Assembly (NCBI GenBank): GCA_026414605.1
Contig: JAOAIP010000018.1
Coordinates: 44,121-108,120, forward strand
Source of the DNA: Bacteroidia bacterium
Lineage (GTDB): Bacteria > Bacteroidota > Bacteroidia > B-17B0 > Aurantibacillaceae
Direction: 5' to 3'
Length of the DNA stretch: 64,000 nucleotides
The notes under the pieces are model-generated. The model saw only the letters and a list, made by a program, of their open reading frames with translations. It ran no database searches and had not been told where the DNA came from. Shown here piece after piece: positions 17,042-25,564 of the stretch; within the stretch, counting starts at the first letter, position 1, and every line of letters starts with the position of its first letter. The position numbers and the translations under genes were made by a program.

Positions 17042-17734
17042 ATGAGAATAGATATTATTACGATATTTCCTGAAATGTTTGATAGCGTATTCAATTATTC
17101 TATCATTAAACGGGCTAAACACAAGGGTTTAACGAACATTTACATTCACAATCTGAGAGATTATTCTACGGATAAACATAGAAAAGTAGATGATTATCCT
17201 TATGGTGGTGGGGCAGGAATGGTAATGATGATTGAGCCCATTTTTAATTGTATTCAAAGTTTGAAGAAAAAAAACAACTACGATGAAATTATTTATTTGA
17301 CGCCAGATGGAGAACTATTTCAACAAAAAATGGCTAATTATTTATCTACCTTAAATAATATCGTGTTGTTGTGCGGACATTACAAAGGCATTGATGAACG
17401 CGTACGAGAACATTTAATTACTAAAGAAATTTCTATTGGTAATTATGTTTTGAGTGGAGGAGAAATTGCTGCAATGGTGGTTACAGATGCTATTGTTCGT
17501 TTAATTCCTGGCGTTTTAGGTGATGAGACATCAGCATTATCGGATTCTTTTCAAGACGATTTAATTGCCCCCCCCGTATACACAAGACCTGCTGTGTTTA
17601 ACGGTTGGGCAGTTCCTGAGATATTAAAAAGCGGCAATGCCAAAGAAATAGAACTTTGGCGACATCAACAATCTATAAAGAGAACACTTGAACGACGCCC
17701 CGAATTGTTGAAAAAGAGAGAGAGGGAAGAATAA
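17042..17734 (+). CDS. trmD: tRNA (guanine-N1)-methyltransferase
   Basis: A 230-residue SPOUT methyltransferase that makes m1G37 in tRNAs reading CNN codons and so guards the reading frame. Motifs: [21 protein letters not shown] at the N-terminus, [18 protein letters not shown] near 48-64, [16 protein letters not shown] near 110, the knot loop [16 protein letters not shown] near 132, and [21 protein letters not shown] near 177 ending with [10 protein letters not shown]. An in-frame TTG two codons upstream is possible, but the ATG at 17042 is the usual family start. It ends 19 nt from the convergent stop of the tail-fibre-like gene. Confidence 0.97.
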   Translation: MRIDIITIFPEMFDSVFNYSIIKRAKHKGLTNIYIHNLRDYSTDKHRKVDDYPYGGGAGMVMMIEPIFNCIQSLKKKNNYDEIIYLTPDGELFQQKMANYLSTLNNIVLLCGHYKGIDERVREHLITKEISIGNYVLSGGEIAAMVVTDAIVRLIPGVLGDETSALSDSFQDDLIAPPVYTRPAVFNGWAVPEILKSGNAKEIELWRHQQSIKRTLERRPELLKKREREE

Positions 17735-17753
17735 AAATTTTAATCAAAAAAAA

Positions 17754-19256
17754 TTATTCAGCAGGAATGGCAAAAAATTGATTTTCTCCCCATGCATTTG
17801 TTGCAAAATTATGCAAGTTACAAGAAGTAGCCCCTGCTCTATCCATATTAGCCCAATAATAATATCTTTTAGTAGTACCCGAACTATTATATATGTAAAT
17901 GCATCCCGAAGTCATTCCAAACCAACATGGATATACAACACTGCCACTTACAAAAGGGCTTCCAATAATATCCGGCGATGAAGTAAAAACTGTATTACTA
18001 TTAGAAAGCGATGATCGACACCATATTGAACCAATATTGGTACCAGTAATATCCCATCCCTGAGTACCTGCATTACTTGGTGTAAGTAGCTCAAAAATAA
18101 ATACCACCCATTTACCCGGCGGTAAATCAATATATGCTCCTGTATATTGCCAAGATGGAGATAATGTGGTTAAATGGTTAGGGGTAGTAGGATTGTGAAC
18201 ACCCATGACGACTCCAGCATATCCACTGGTTTGAAACTTTGTCCATCTACCACTTTGCCAATAGTAATAGCCGGGTGTAATAGCATTAGTACCTGTTCCT
18301 GTTGTTGATGTATTATAAATCATTATACCATCAATAGGACTTGATACTGTAATATTATCCGTAGCCCCTGATAATGCTATTCTTGGAAATATAACACCTT
18401 TATTGGTAGAAGTAACATCTAAAATAGCGGGAGAAACTGGAGAAGTGGTACCGATACCTACTTGTCCTTGATTATTGATACGCATCCTTTCTTGAAGTGT
18501 GCCTGTATTATCGGGGGTTGTTGAAAAAGTAATTCTTCCAGGCATATCTGTACTTGTCCCACCTGTAGCATCGGTACTCATTTCAATGGCGGCAGCAGCA
18601 GTAAAACTACTACCATTATATCCTTCTGCAAAAAATCTACCCAATATCGTATTTGCACCGCTTGTAGCAGAGGGAGATGTTTTTGTTCCTTGTGTTCTTC
18701 TTAAACGAATATCATTGGGGCTTCCATAAGTAATAAATCTTGCCACATCATTTGATGTTTCTTGATGAACATCCAGTTTCCCACCTGGATTATTATCACC
18801 AATACTTAATTGACCACCAAAGTGTAGACGCATTCTTTCAATATTATTTGTTCTGAATACCAAACTTGTATTATCAGTAGTACCAACAAAATGCGTAGCA
18901 GGATTTGTCCCTGCATTACCGAGGGTCAGCCAAGCATCGGAGGGAGATCCGCCTGTCGTTACCAATTTTATCCATTTATTATTAATACTATCCCAATAAT
19001 AATAACCTTGACCTACACTTGAATTAGTATTAAAAATCAATAAAGAATTTGTTTTCCCATTGGTGGTAATAGGTGGACTAAAAGTAGTGAGGGTATTCAA
19101 ACTTACACGAGGTATTAAGACCCCTTTATTTGAGAAATTAATATCCAGTCCTGCATCACTATTTGGTGCTACGCCCGTTGCATTAATACCTATATTTTGA
19201 GCAATTGATAAGGATGCAATCAAAATACTTGTAAGAGTAAAAATTTGCTTTTTCAT
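17754..19256 (-). CDS. Secreted tail-fibre-like beta-rich protein
   Basis: A 500-residue exported protein starting MKKQIFTLTSILIASLSIAQ. The mature part is Gly/Thr/Asn-rich with a module that occurs twice: NKGVLIPRVSLNTL...GYYYWDSINNKWIKL (about 35-100) and NKGVIFPRIALSGA...GYYYWQSGRWTKF (about 295-360). Between them are phage-fibre-like segments NIERMRLHFGGQLSIGDNNPGGKLDV and QERMRINNQGQVGIGTTSP, a pattern widespread in Bacteroidetes surface proteins. No recognisable type IX sorting domain is at the C-terminus. Codons 1-21 of a longer frame (to 19319) are rejected because the signal peptide starts at 19256, just after a TATATTTG box. Function unknown; surface display or adhesion is inference. 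Confidence 0.75.
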   Translation of the reverse strand: MKKQIFTLTSILIASLSIAQNIGINATGVAPNSDAGLDINFSNKGVLIPRVSLNTLTTFSPPITTNGKTNSLLIFNTNSSVGQGYYYWDSINNKWIKLVTTGGSPSDAWLTLGNAGTNPATHFVGTTDNTSLVFRTNNIERMRLHFGGQLSIGDNNPGGKLDVHQETSNDVARFITYGSPNDIRLRRTQGTKTSPSATSGANTILGRFFAEGYNGSSFTAAAAIEMSTDATGGTSTDMPGRITFSTTPDNTGTLQERMRINNQGQVGIGTTSPVSPAILDVTSTNKGVIFPRIALSGATDNITVSSPIDGIMIYNTSTTGTGTNAITPGYYYWQSGRWTKFQTSGYAGVVMGVHNPTTPNHLTTLSPSWQYTGAYIDLPPGKWVVFIFELLTPSNAGTQGWDITGTNIGSIWCRSSLSNSNTVFTSSPDIIGSPFVSGSVVYPCWFGMTSGCIYIYNSSGTTKRYYYWANMDRAGATSCNLHNFATNAWGENQFFAIPAE

Positions 19257-19273
19257 AGTTGTAAATTTTTCTG

Positions 19274-19281
19274 CAAATATA
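19274..19281 (-). promoter_or_regulatory. -7 box TATATTTG of the tail-fibre-like gene
   Basis: Minus-strand TATATTTG 17 nt before the ATG at 19256. Confidence 0.6.
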
Positions 19282-19350
19282 ATGGATAAATTCTTAAAGA
19301 AAAATTGCAAAAAGTTCACAAATTACTTTTGATATATTGTTATTGTTTAG

Positions 19351-19497
19351 GTTATATTTTACCAGAAAGAACACATTAGTAAAAAGTATAAAGTGGGAAG
19401 TGAAAAGTGATAAGAATAATATTTTTGATAAATATTAGGTGCTTTAAATTTTTTAAGGGTAATTACTTTCAACTTTTGACTTTCAAATTTCAACTAA
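19351..19497. repeat. Repeat mosaic: AACACA-type fragment and an inverted type A pair
   Basis: 19351-19378 repeats the GTTATATTTTACCA...AAGAACACA unit of 2832. 19379-19413 is a plus type A tract (AAGTGGGAAGTGAAAAGTG) and 19464-19497 an inverted one (CTTTCAACTTTTGACTTTC), with about 50 nt of plain AT-rich DNA between. Nothing in 19257-19613 looks coding. Confidence 0.6.
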
Positions 19498-19550
19498 TTA
19501 TTATTGTGGTTAAGTTTGAAGTGCTGAGTGGCAACATATAGTTTTAAAAT

Positions 19551-19588
19551 AAAAATGCCTTGCTATACTAAAGTAGTATAACAAGGCA
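19551..19588 (-). terminator. Terminator of efp
   Basis: On the minus strand, TTGCCTTG-T-TATACT pairs with AGTATA-G-CAAGGCA around a short loop and is followed by TTTTTATTTTAAAA. It lies about 25 nt after the efp stop. Confidence 0.8.
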
Positions 19589-19613
19589 AATAGGGCAAAT
19601 AGAGGATTTAAAT

Positions 19614-20180
19614 TTATTTTTTGATCCTTTCTACATATTCACCTGTGCGGGTGTCTACTTTAATCCAATCGCCTACATTACAAAATAAAGGCACCATTAC
19701 TTCTGCACCTGTATCAATGGTAGCAGGTTTGAGTGCATTAGTAGCGGTATCTCCCTTTACGCCTGGCTCGGTATATGTAATTTCTGCTTCAATAAATGTA
19801 GGTGGCTCTGCCATTATTACGTTTTCTCCTTCTTCAAAAGTTATTTTTACTTCTAATCCTTCTTTCAAGAATTTTTTCCCTTCGCCAAATAGAGAAAGGG
19901 GGATGTGAAGTTGTTCAAACGTTTCATTGTCCATTACAACAGCAAATTCACCATCCGTATAAATGTATTGCATCATTTTGTATTCAACGTGCACGACTTC
20001 TACTTGTTCGCCGCTTCTAAAGCGGTTTTCTGCTAATTTGCCTGTTTTAAGGTTACGCATTTTGGCTTGATAAAAAGCCCTTAAATTTCCAGGAGTTCTG
20101 TGTTCATATTCTAAAATTTGCATTAATTCGCCATTAAAGCGAATGATAGAACCTACTCCGATGTCACCAGTATCTGCCAT
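19614..20180 (-). CDS. efp: Translation elongation factor P
   Basis: A 188-residue EF-P, which relieves ribosome stalling at polyproline. Three beta-barrel domains: KOW-like N-terminal (1-65) with IGVGSIIRFNGELMQILEYEH, the middle OB domain with QYIYTDGEFAVVMDNETFEQ near 75, and the C-terminal signature GVKGDTATNALKPATIDTGAEVMVPLFCNVGDWIKVDTRTGEYVERIKK. The tip loop reads RTPGNLRAF, so the residue equivalent to modified Lys34 of E. coli is Asn32; Lys- or Arg-directed modification is therefore not possible. The start at 20180 is fixed by a TATTTTTG box 18 nt upstream. Divergent from the DUF4290-murA operon. Confidence 0.96.
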   Translation of the reverse strand: MADTGDIGVGSIIRFNGELMQILEYEHRTPGNLRAFYQAKMRNLKTGKLAENRFRSGEQVEVVHVEYKMMQYIYTDGEFAVVMDNETFEQLHIPLSLFGEGKKFLKEGLEVKITFEEGENVIMAEPPTFIEAEITYTEPGVKGDTATNALKPATIDTGAEVMVPLFCNVGDWIKVDTRTGEYVERIKK

Positions 20181-20198
20181 AGTTTTTAATTTTTGCGG

Positions 20199-20206
20199 CA
20201 AAAATA
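20199..20206 (-). promoter_or_regulatory. -7 box TATTTTTG of efp
   Basis: Consensus box on the minus strand. The remaining divergent gap up to 20513 is AT-rich and shows no gene, no clear plus-strand box and no repeat family. Confidence 0.6.
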
Positions 20207-20513
20207 CAATTTTATTCACAATAAAGTGTGAACAAAATCATTTTGTTTATATTCTATAAAAATACTTATCTTTATGCGGAATTTTATGAAAGATTGATTT
20301 TTTAAATGAAATTATTAAGAAATAAGAGGTTAGTAATTGAAATCCTCAAATCATTTTTTATTTTAGATATTAGAAATTGATGATTTGTTAAAATTTGAAA
20401 GTGTAAAGTTTTTTTAAGGGAGTAAATATCGGCAACATTCAGAGTATATTAAGAATTTGAATTTTTTGACTTACTCGTGCTAAACTATAAATTGATATAA
20501 AAAACTGAAAAAT

Positions 20514-21158
20514 ATGGTAGATTTAGAATATAATACACAATTAGATCCCATTCGTTTGCCAGAATATGGGCGTATTGTTCAAAAAATGGTGAACTATTGT
20601 ATGACTATTGAAGACCGAGAAAAACGAAATCAATGTGCTCGTGAAATAATAAAAATAATGGCTCAAATGCATCCCAATACGATGAATATGCAGGATTATG
20701 AACAAAAATTGTGGGATCATTTGTTTATAATTTCTGATTTTAAGTTGGATGTTGATTCGCCTTATCCTAAGCCAAGTCCTAATTTATTACAAGATAAGCC
20801 AGAACCATTAAGTTATGTTTCTAACAAAATCAATTTTCTCTATTATGGTAAAAATGTAGAAAACATTGTCAAAATTTTAGATAAAATTGATAATCCTGAA
20901 GAAAGAGAATACTATGTTTTAGTAACTGCTAATTATATGAAGAAATTGCAGTATATGTGGAATAAAGAAGCGTATATCAAAGACGAAGTGATTTTTGATC
21001 ATATCAAACAAATATCTGAAGGAAAAATTGTATTAGACCCCAATACAGTAGAACTGGATAAGGACACAAGAATGTCTACTCGTAAAAAGATATTTAAGCC
21101 CAAATATCAACAACATTCTCAAAAAGGTAAATACAATAACAACGGAAATAAATATTAA
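20514..21158 (+). CDS. DUF4290 family protein
   Basis: A 214-residue cytosolic protein of the Bacteroidetes-specific DUF4290 family. The diagnostic opening is LEYNTQLDPIRLPEYGRIVQKMV (3-25) and then EDREKRNQCAREIIKIMAQMHP near 35-55; W and D residues in QKLWDHLFIISDFKLDVDSPYP near 64 are also typical. The C-terminal tail is basic and Gln/Asn-rich (KPKYQQHSQKGKYNNNGNKY). Function unknown. It lies 2 nt before murA, an arrangement that recurs in the phylum and ties it to peptidoglycan synthesis by association only. Confidence 0.88.
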   Translation: MVDLEYNTQLDPIRLPEYGRIVQKMVNYCMTIEDREKRNQCAREIIKIMAQMHPNTMNMQDYEQKLWDHLFIISDFKLDVDSPYPKPSPNLLQDKPEPLSYVSNKINFLYYGKNVENIVKILDKIDNPEEREYYVLVTANYMKKLQYMWNKEAYIKDEVIFDHIKQISEGKIVLDPNTVELDKDTRMSTRKKIFKPKYQQHSQKGKYNNNGNKY

Positions 21159-21160
21159 TT

Positions 21161-22465
21161 ATGGCTATTTTTGAAGTAATTGGCGGAAAAAAATTAAAAG
21201 GTGAAATTGTTCCTCAAGGAGCCAAAAATGAGGCACTGCAAGTACTTTGTGCGGTATTACTCACAAAAGAAAAAGTAGTTATTTCAAATATCCCTGAAAT
21301 TGTAGATGTATTAAATTTAATTGATTTACTAAAAGGGTTAGGTGTAAAAGTAGAAAAATTATCTACCGATACTTATAGTTTTCAAGCCGATGAAATCAAT
21401 GTAGAGTATCTTATATCGCCAGAATTTAAGAATAAAGGCGGAAGTTTAAGAGGGTCATTAATGTTGGTAGGACCTTTGCTTGCCCGCATAGGCAAGGCCT
21501 ATATGGCTAAGCCCGGTGGAGATAAAATAGGTAGGAGAAGAGTAGACACTCATATTTTAGGATTGCAAAATTTGGGGGCTAAGTTTCATTATGATGAAGA
21601 GGCCGGTGTGTTTGTGGCTACTGCTTCTCAGTTGAAGGGATGTTATATGCTATTAGATGAAGCATCCGTTACTGGTACTGCGAATATTATAATGGCGGCT
21701 GTAATGGCAGAAGGCACTACAACTATTTACAATGCGGCCTGTGAGCCCTACATTCAGCAATTGTGTAAGATGCTCAATAGAATGGGTGCAAAAATTTCGG
21801 GTATAGGGTCAAATATGCTAACTATTGAAGGAGTGTCTAAGTTAAATGGAACAGAACATAGATTACTGCCTGATATGATAGAAGTAGGTTCTTTCATAGG
21901 AATGGCGGCTCTTACTCAATCCGAAATTACCATCAAAAATGTTTCTTATGACAACTTAGGGCAAATTCCTAATGTGTTTCAAAGATTAGGAATTAAAATG
22001 GAAAGAAGAGGAGATGATATTTACATTCCTGAAAACGAACACTACCAAATAGACACTTATCTTGACGGGTCTATATTAACCATTTATGACAATATATGGC
22101 CGGGCTTTACGCCAGATTTAATAAGTATTGCATTAGTAACCGCTATACAAGCAGAAGGTACAGTGCTTATTCATCAAAAGATGTTTGAAAGCCGATTGTT
22201 TTTTGTAGATAGATTAATTGAAATGGGGGCTCAAATTATATTATGTGATCCTCACAGAGCCGTTGTAATTGGATTGAATAGAAAGCATTCTCTCAGAGGT
22301 ATTCAAATGGCTTCGCCCGATATTCGTGCAGGTGTAGCCCTGCTTATAGCCGCTCTTTCTGCCAAAGGTAAGAGCACAATTTACAATGTTACTCAAATTG
22401 ATAGAGGATATCAGTTTATTGATAAACGTTTACAAGCATTAGGTGCAGAAATTATTAGAAAGTAA
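21161..22465 (+). CDS. murA: UDP-N-acetylglucosamine 1-carboxyvinyltransferase MurA (Asp variant)
   Basis: A 434-residue cytosolic enzyme that transfers enolpyruvate from PEP to UDP-GlcNAc, the first committed step of peptidoglycan synthesis. Features: GGKKLKGEIVPQGAKNEAL at the N-terminus (Lys/Asn of the active site), GGSLRGSLMLVGPLLAR near 93, the catalytic loop KPGGDKIGRRRVDTH near 117-131, LPDMIEVGSFIGMAALT near 228 and the C-terminal RGVxxx-like DIRAGVALLIAALSAKG. In the loop, Asp121 stands where most bacteria have the catalytic Cys that fosfomycin alkylates, so natural fosfomycin resistance of the target is expected. Second gene after DUF4290, followed 30 nt later by the thioredoxin-like gene. 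Confidence 0.96.
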   Translation: MAIFEVIGGKKLKGEIVPQGAKNEALQVLCAVLLTKEKVVISNIPEIVDVLNLIDLLKGLGVKVEKLSTDTYSFQADEINVEYLISPEFKNKGGSLRGSLMLVGPLLARIGKAYMAKPGGDKIGRRRVDTHILGLQNLGAKFHYDEEAGVFVATASQLKGCYMLLDEASVTGTANIIMAAVMAEGTTTIYNAACEPYIQQLCKMLNRMGAKISGIGSNMLTIEGVSKLNGTEHRLLPDMIEVGSFIGMAALTQSEITIKNVSYDNLGQIPNVFQRLGIKMERRGDDIYIPENEHYQIDTYLDGSILTIYDNIWPGFTPDLISIALVTAIQAEGTVLIHQKMFESRLFFVDRLIEMGAQIILCDPHRAVVIGLNRKHSLRGIQMASPDIRAGVALLIAALSAKGKSTIYNVTQIDRGYQFIDKRLQALGAEIIRK

Positions 22466-22495
22466 CTCTTTAAATAAATTATCGTAAAAAGAAAT

Positions 22496-23026
22496 ATGAA
22501 AAAACTTATTAGTATAATCTCTGTATTTTACTTAAGCGTTTGGATCTGTTTTTCACAAAACGCTTCTACTAATGTTCCCGAAGGTATCAATCCTGGCTAT
22601 AAAGCCATAGATATTGCATTGCCTAATTTAAATGATAGTATCATTAAATTAAGTAGTTTAAGAGGATACTATGTGTTGGTAGATTTTTGGGCAAGTTGGT
22701 GTGCACCTTGCCGAATGAAAAATCCTGAAATTGTTGGCTTGTACAATTCCTATAAAGATGCTAAATTCAAAGACGCTAAAGGTTTTACCATTTATAGTGT
22801 ATCTCTTGACAATTTTAAAAAAGCGTGGGAAAAAGCCATTGTAGTTGATAATTTAAAGTGGCCTTATCATGTTAGTGATTTAAAAGGATGGTACTCTTCG
22901 GCTGCATTAACCTATCAAATCAATTCTATTCCTAATAATCTTTTGATTGATCCACAAGGTATTATTATTGGCAGATCTTTATCAGAAAAACAAATACGAA
23001 ATATCTTAAATAGTAAATTAAAATAA
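22496..23026 (+). CDS. Exported TlpA-like thioredoxin
   Basis: A 176-residue protein with a signal peptide (MKKLISIISVFYLSVWICFSQ) and a TlpA/ResA-like thioredoxin fold. The active site is FWASWCAPCRMKNPEIV near 66-82 with a CAPC pair; GFTIYSVSLDN and the cis-Pro region NSIPNNLLIDPQGIIIGR follow. Exported TlpA/ResA proteins reduce disulfides in the periplasm, for example in cytochrome or surface-protein maturation; the exact partner is unknown. The next gene, 2 nt on, is a paralogue without the redox cysteines joined to an OmpA domain, suggesting that the two act together. Confidence 0.88.
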   Translation: MKKLISIISVFYLSVWICFSQNASTNVPEGINPGYKAIDIALPNLNDSIIKLSSLRGYYVLVDFWASWCAPCRMKNPEIVGLYNSYKDAKFKDAKGFTIYSVSLDNFKKAWEKAIVVDNLKWPYHVSDLKGWYSSAALTYQINSIPNNLLIDPQGIIIGRSLSEKQIRNILNSKLK

Positions 23027-23028
23027 TT

Positions 23029-24255
23029 ATGCGAAAATTTTATTTGTCTTGGATACTTGTTTTACACAGTTTTTTGAATGCTCAATTACCACCTGACAAC
23101 AAGGTGAGTTTGAAGGTAGGAGATAAAGCCCCATCATTAGTATTAATGGGAAGTGATAATTCCATTCAAGGATTTAATTTTCCCTTAAATGATAAAGTAT
23201 ATCTCATTCATTTTTGGTCATCAGGATATTCTAAATCCAAAAAATTTCTTCCACGTTTAATTAATTTATATCAACGATATAATTCTTTACCTTATAGAAA
23301 TATTGAAGGGTTTGATGTTATTACAGTAGCGGTACAAAGTGATAAAATTGCTTGGAAGCAGGACTTGGAACAGTACAATCTCAATGGAATTACAAATTTA
23401 ATAGCACAAAGAGGTTTTAATGATGGAAGTATTAAAAATTGGGGAGTAACAGATTTGCCTTATACAGTATTGGTCAATGAAAATGGAAATATCGTAATGA
23501 TTAATCCTACGATGCTTCAAATAGAGCAATATTTAGATGAAGCAAGGAACTTTCCACCCAACAAAAAGGATTTAAGAGGAAGATTATTATTAAGTCCAAA
23601 TTTAGCCAATGGTGTACCATCACATAATATGTATTTATTAAACATTTTTGAAGACACATTACAAAAAACAAAAACAAACGATAGAGGTGTGTTTACATTC
23701 TTAGAAGTAAAATTATTAAACGATTTTATTTTCCGTTTTGATACTACACAAAATCAATTTCGCTTTATCAACGAAATTTATTTAGCAGATGCGAATGATG
23801 TAGTTTTGCCTGCTATTACAAAAAATAATCGTAAATTATTTGACTTTACTATAAGTGGTAAAGACATACAAAAATTTTATGCTTCAGAACGCAAAGCCAA
23901 TGCCATTCAATTTGTATCTAAAATAAAATTCAAAGGTAATTCATCAAGTATTGATCCATTGTCCTTAAAAGAGTTGGATAAAATTGTAGATATTTTAAAT
24001 AAACAACAAGATTTAGTATTGGAGGTATTGTGCCATACAGATAGTCGTTTAGACGATGATGAAAGTTTGAAACTGACACAAGAACAAGCCAATGCTATTA
24101 AAAGTTATTTGGTATCTAAAGGAATTGTGGCAGGACGAATAACGGCTATAGGAATGGGTGAAAAAGAAATACTGAATAAATGTAAAAATAAAATTCCTTG
24201 TTCAGAAGCAGAGCATTTAGAAAACAGAAGAACGGAGTTTAAGTTTTATAGATAG
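23029..24255 (+). CDS. Exported fusion: cysteine-less thioredoxin fold, beta-domain and OmpA domain
   Basis: A 408-residue exported protein. Residues 1-18 are a signal peptide. Residues about 25-180 follow the TlpA fold (VYLIHFWSSGYSKSKKFLPRLINLY, later WGVTDLPYTVLVNENGNIV), but the CxxC pair is replaced by GYSK, so no redox activity is expected. Residues about 185-280 are a beta-sandwich-like middle part (DLRGRLLLSPN, NDRGVFTFLEV). Residues about 290-408 are an OmpA/MotB peptidoglycan-binding domain: IKFKGNSSSIDPLSLKELDKIV, VLCHTDSRLDDDESLKLTQEQANAIKSYL, ENRRTEFKFYR. It is probably held at the cell wall in the periplasm. Last gene of the DUF4290-murA transcript. Confidence 0.85.
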   Translation: MRKFYLSWILVLHSFLNAQLPPDNKVSLKVGDKAPSLVLMGSDNSIQGFNFPLNDKVYLIHFWSSGYSKSKKFLPRLINLYQRYNSLPYRNIEGFDVITVAVQSDKIAWKQDLEQYNLNGITNLIAQRGFNDGSIKNWGVTDLPYTVLVNENGNIVMINPTMLQIEQYLDEARNFPPNKKDLRGRLLLSPNLANGVPSHNMYLLNIFEDTLQKTKTNDRGVFTFLEVKLLNDFIFRFDTTQNQFRFINEIYLADANDVVLPAITKNNRKLFDFTISGKDIQKFYASERKANAIQFVSKIKFKGNSSSIDPLSLKELDKIVDILNKQQDLVLEVLCHTDSRLDDDESLKLTQEQANAIKSYLVSKGIVAGRITAIGMGEKEILNKCKNKIPCSEAEHLENRRTEFKFYR

Positions 24256-24268
24256 TTTTTTTGTTATT

Positions 24269-24925
24269 TTATTTGATTATAGCATAGTGAATGATACGCT
24301 TTGTTTCAAAATAGGAATAAGGAAAAAAGTCATAGATATTAAAAATAAAAGCATCTTCATAATACTTCCCCATTTCTTTTTGAAGATCTACTAATTCACC
24401 ACCTTTTAAATATAAAATTCCATTGGGTAAAGAATGTAAATGTTTGGACTTAAATTTTCCTTGACATAAATTATAAAAATCAGGAAAGTTTGTAACAGCA
24501 CGACTTACAATAAAATCATATTTGTGTTTGATTTTTTCTGATCTATTATGAATGGTGCTTACATTTTTTAATTGTAATGCATCTTTAATTTCTTCAACAA
24601 CTTTGATTTTTTTTTGAATGCTATCGTTAAGATGAAATTGTGTTTCAGGAAATAGTATTGCTAATGGAATACCAGGAAATCCGCCCCCTGTTCCTATATC
24701 TAAAATTTCAGCATTGGGTAAAAACGAAATAACTTTAGCAATAGACAAAGAGTGGAGTATATGATGTAAATACAAGTGTTCTATGTCTTTTCGTGAAATC
24801 AAATTAATTCTTTCATTCCAAAACAAATAAAGATCTTGAAGTTGAGCGAATTGTTTTTTTTGTAAAGGAGAAAGTTCGGGAAAGTGTTTGAATACAAGGG
24901 CTAATTCTTCTTCAAAAGTGTTCAT
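24269..24925 (-). CDS. rsmG: 16S rRNA (guanine527-N7)-methyltransferase
   Basis: A 218-residue SAM-dependent methyltransferase acting on G527 of 16S rRNA. Seen: an N-terminal helical segment KHFPELSPLQKKQFAQLQDLYLFWNERINLISRKD with the family's WNxxiNLiSrkd, then HHILHSLSI, the SAM-binding GxGxG as LDIGTGGGFPGIPLAI near 75, and FIVSRAVTNF near 134. Loss of this gene gives low-level streptomycin resistance in other bacteria. It is third in the leftward GT2-sigma-rsmG unit, 6 nt after the sigma gene. Confidence 0.94.
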   Translation of the reverse strand: MNTFEEELALVFKHFPELSPLQKKQFAQLQDLYLFWNERINLISRKDIEHLYLHHILHSLSIAKVISFLPNAEILDIGTGGGFPGIPLAILFPETQFHLNDSIQKKIKVVEEIKDALQLKNVSTIHNRSEKIKHKYDFIVSRAVTNFPDFYNLCQGKFKSKHLHSLPNGILYLKGGELVDLQKEMGKYYEDAFIFNIYDFFPYSYFETKRIIHYAIIK

Positions 24926-24931
24926 ACAAAC

Positions 24932-25564
24932 TTATTTATCGTGTTTTAAGGTAATGATAATACGATACAAAATTTTTCGGGCTTTAAATAAATCGTTTTT
25001 AATAGCATTTGCACTTGTTCCAAGTTCTTTGGCTATTTCTTCACAAGATAATTCTTGATAGTAAAATAATTCAATGATTTTTTTGTAGCGAGGATTTAAT
25101 TTTTCTATAATTAATTTTACAAAAGCAATTTTTTCTTCTTTCAAAAGATCTTGAATAGGATCATTTGTAGATGATATTAATTGTTCTGAAAAAGTGGTTT
25201 CTGTTTCATTGTTCATAAACTCATCAATAGAGGAAGTGGGCATTTTCTTTTCGTTTCTCAAATAATCTATGGCTTTGTTAATGCCAATTCTAAATAGCCA
25301 AGTACTAAAAGCATATTTGGGGTTATATTCATTGAGTTTTGAAAATGCTTTCGCAAAAGTTTCTATCATTATATCTTCTGCTACATCCTTTGATTTTACA
25401 ACTTTCAATATAGTTGCATAGAGAGAGTGTTTGTATTTTTTCAATAAATTTTCAAAAGCCGCTTGATTGCCTTCTAATGCACTTGTAATCAAAAGATAAT
25501 CTTCTTTGGCTTTGGGGCTCAAATGAGAAAAATCATCTGGTATATTTTCTTTGTTGTCAGACAT
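24932..25564 (-). CDS. ECF-type RNA polymerase sigma factor
   Basis: A 210-residue sigma-70 family factor of the ECF group with regions 2 and 4 only. Region 2: FENLLKKYKHSLYATILKVVKSKDVAEDIMIETFAKAF (about 37-75) and KYAFSTWLFRIGINKAIDYLRNEKK (about 82-106). Region 4: LNPRYKKIIELFYYQELSCEEIAKELGTSANAIKNDLFKARKIL (about 155-198), a typical helix-turn-helix. No anti-sigma gene adjoins; the neighbours are a glycosyltransferase (stop directly abutting this start) and rsmG. Unchecked ECF factors in Bacteroidetes are often near-housekeeping regulators; its targets are unknown. Confidence 0.93.
   Translation of the reverse strand: MSDNKENIPDDFSHLSPKAKEDYLLITSALEGNQAAFENLLKKYKHSLYATILKVVKSKDVAEDIMIETFAKAFSKLNEYNPKYAFSTWLFRIGINKAIDYLRNEKKMPTSSIDEFMNNETETTFSEQLISSTNDPIQDLLKEEKIAFVKLIIEKLNPRYKKIIELFYYQELSCEEIAKELGTSANAIKNDLFKARKILYRIIITLKHDK

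Noticed and set aside
22674..22740. Possible c-type cytochrome motif near the CAPC site
   Set aside because: The CAPC pair lies in a thioredoxin context (WASWCAPC) with no CxxCH.
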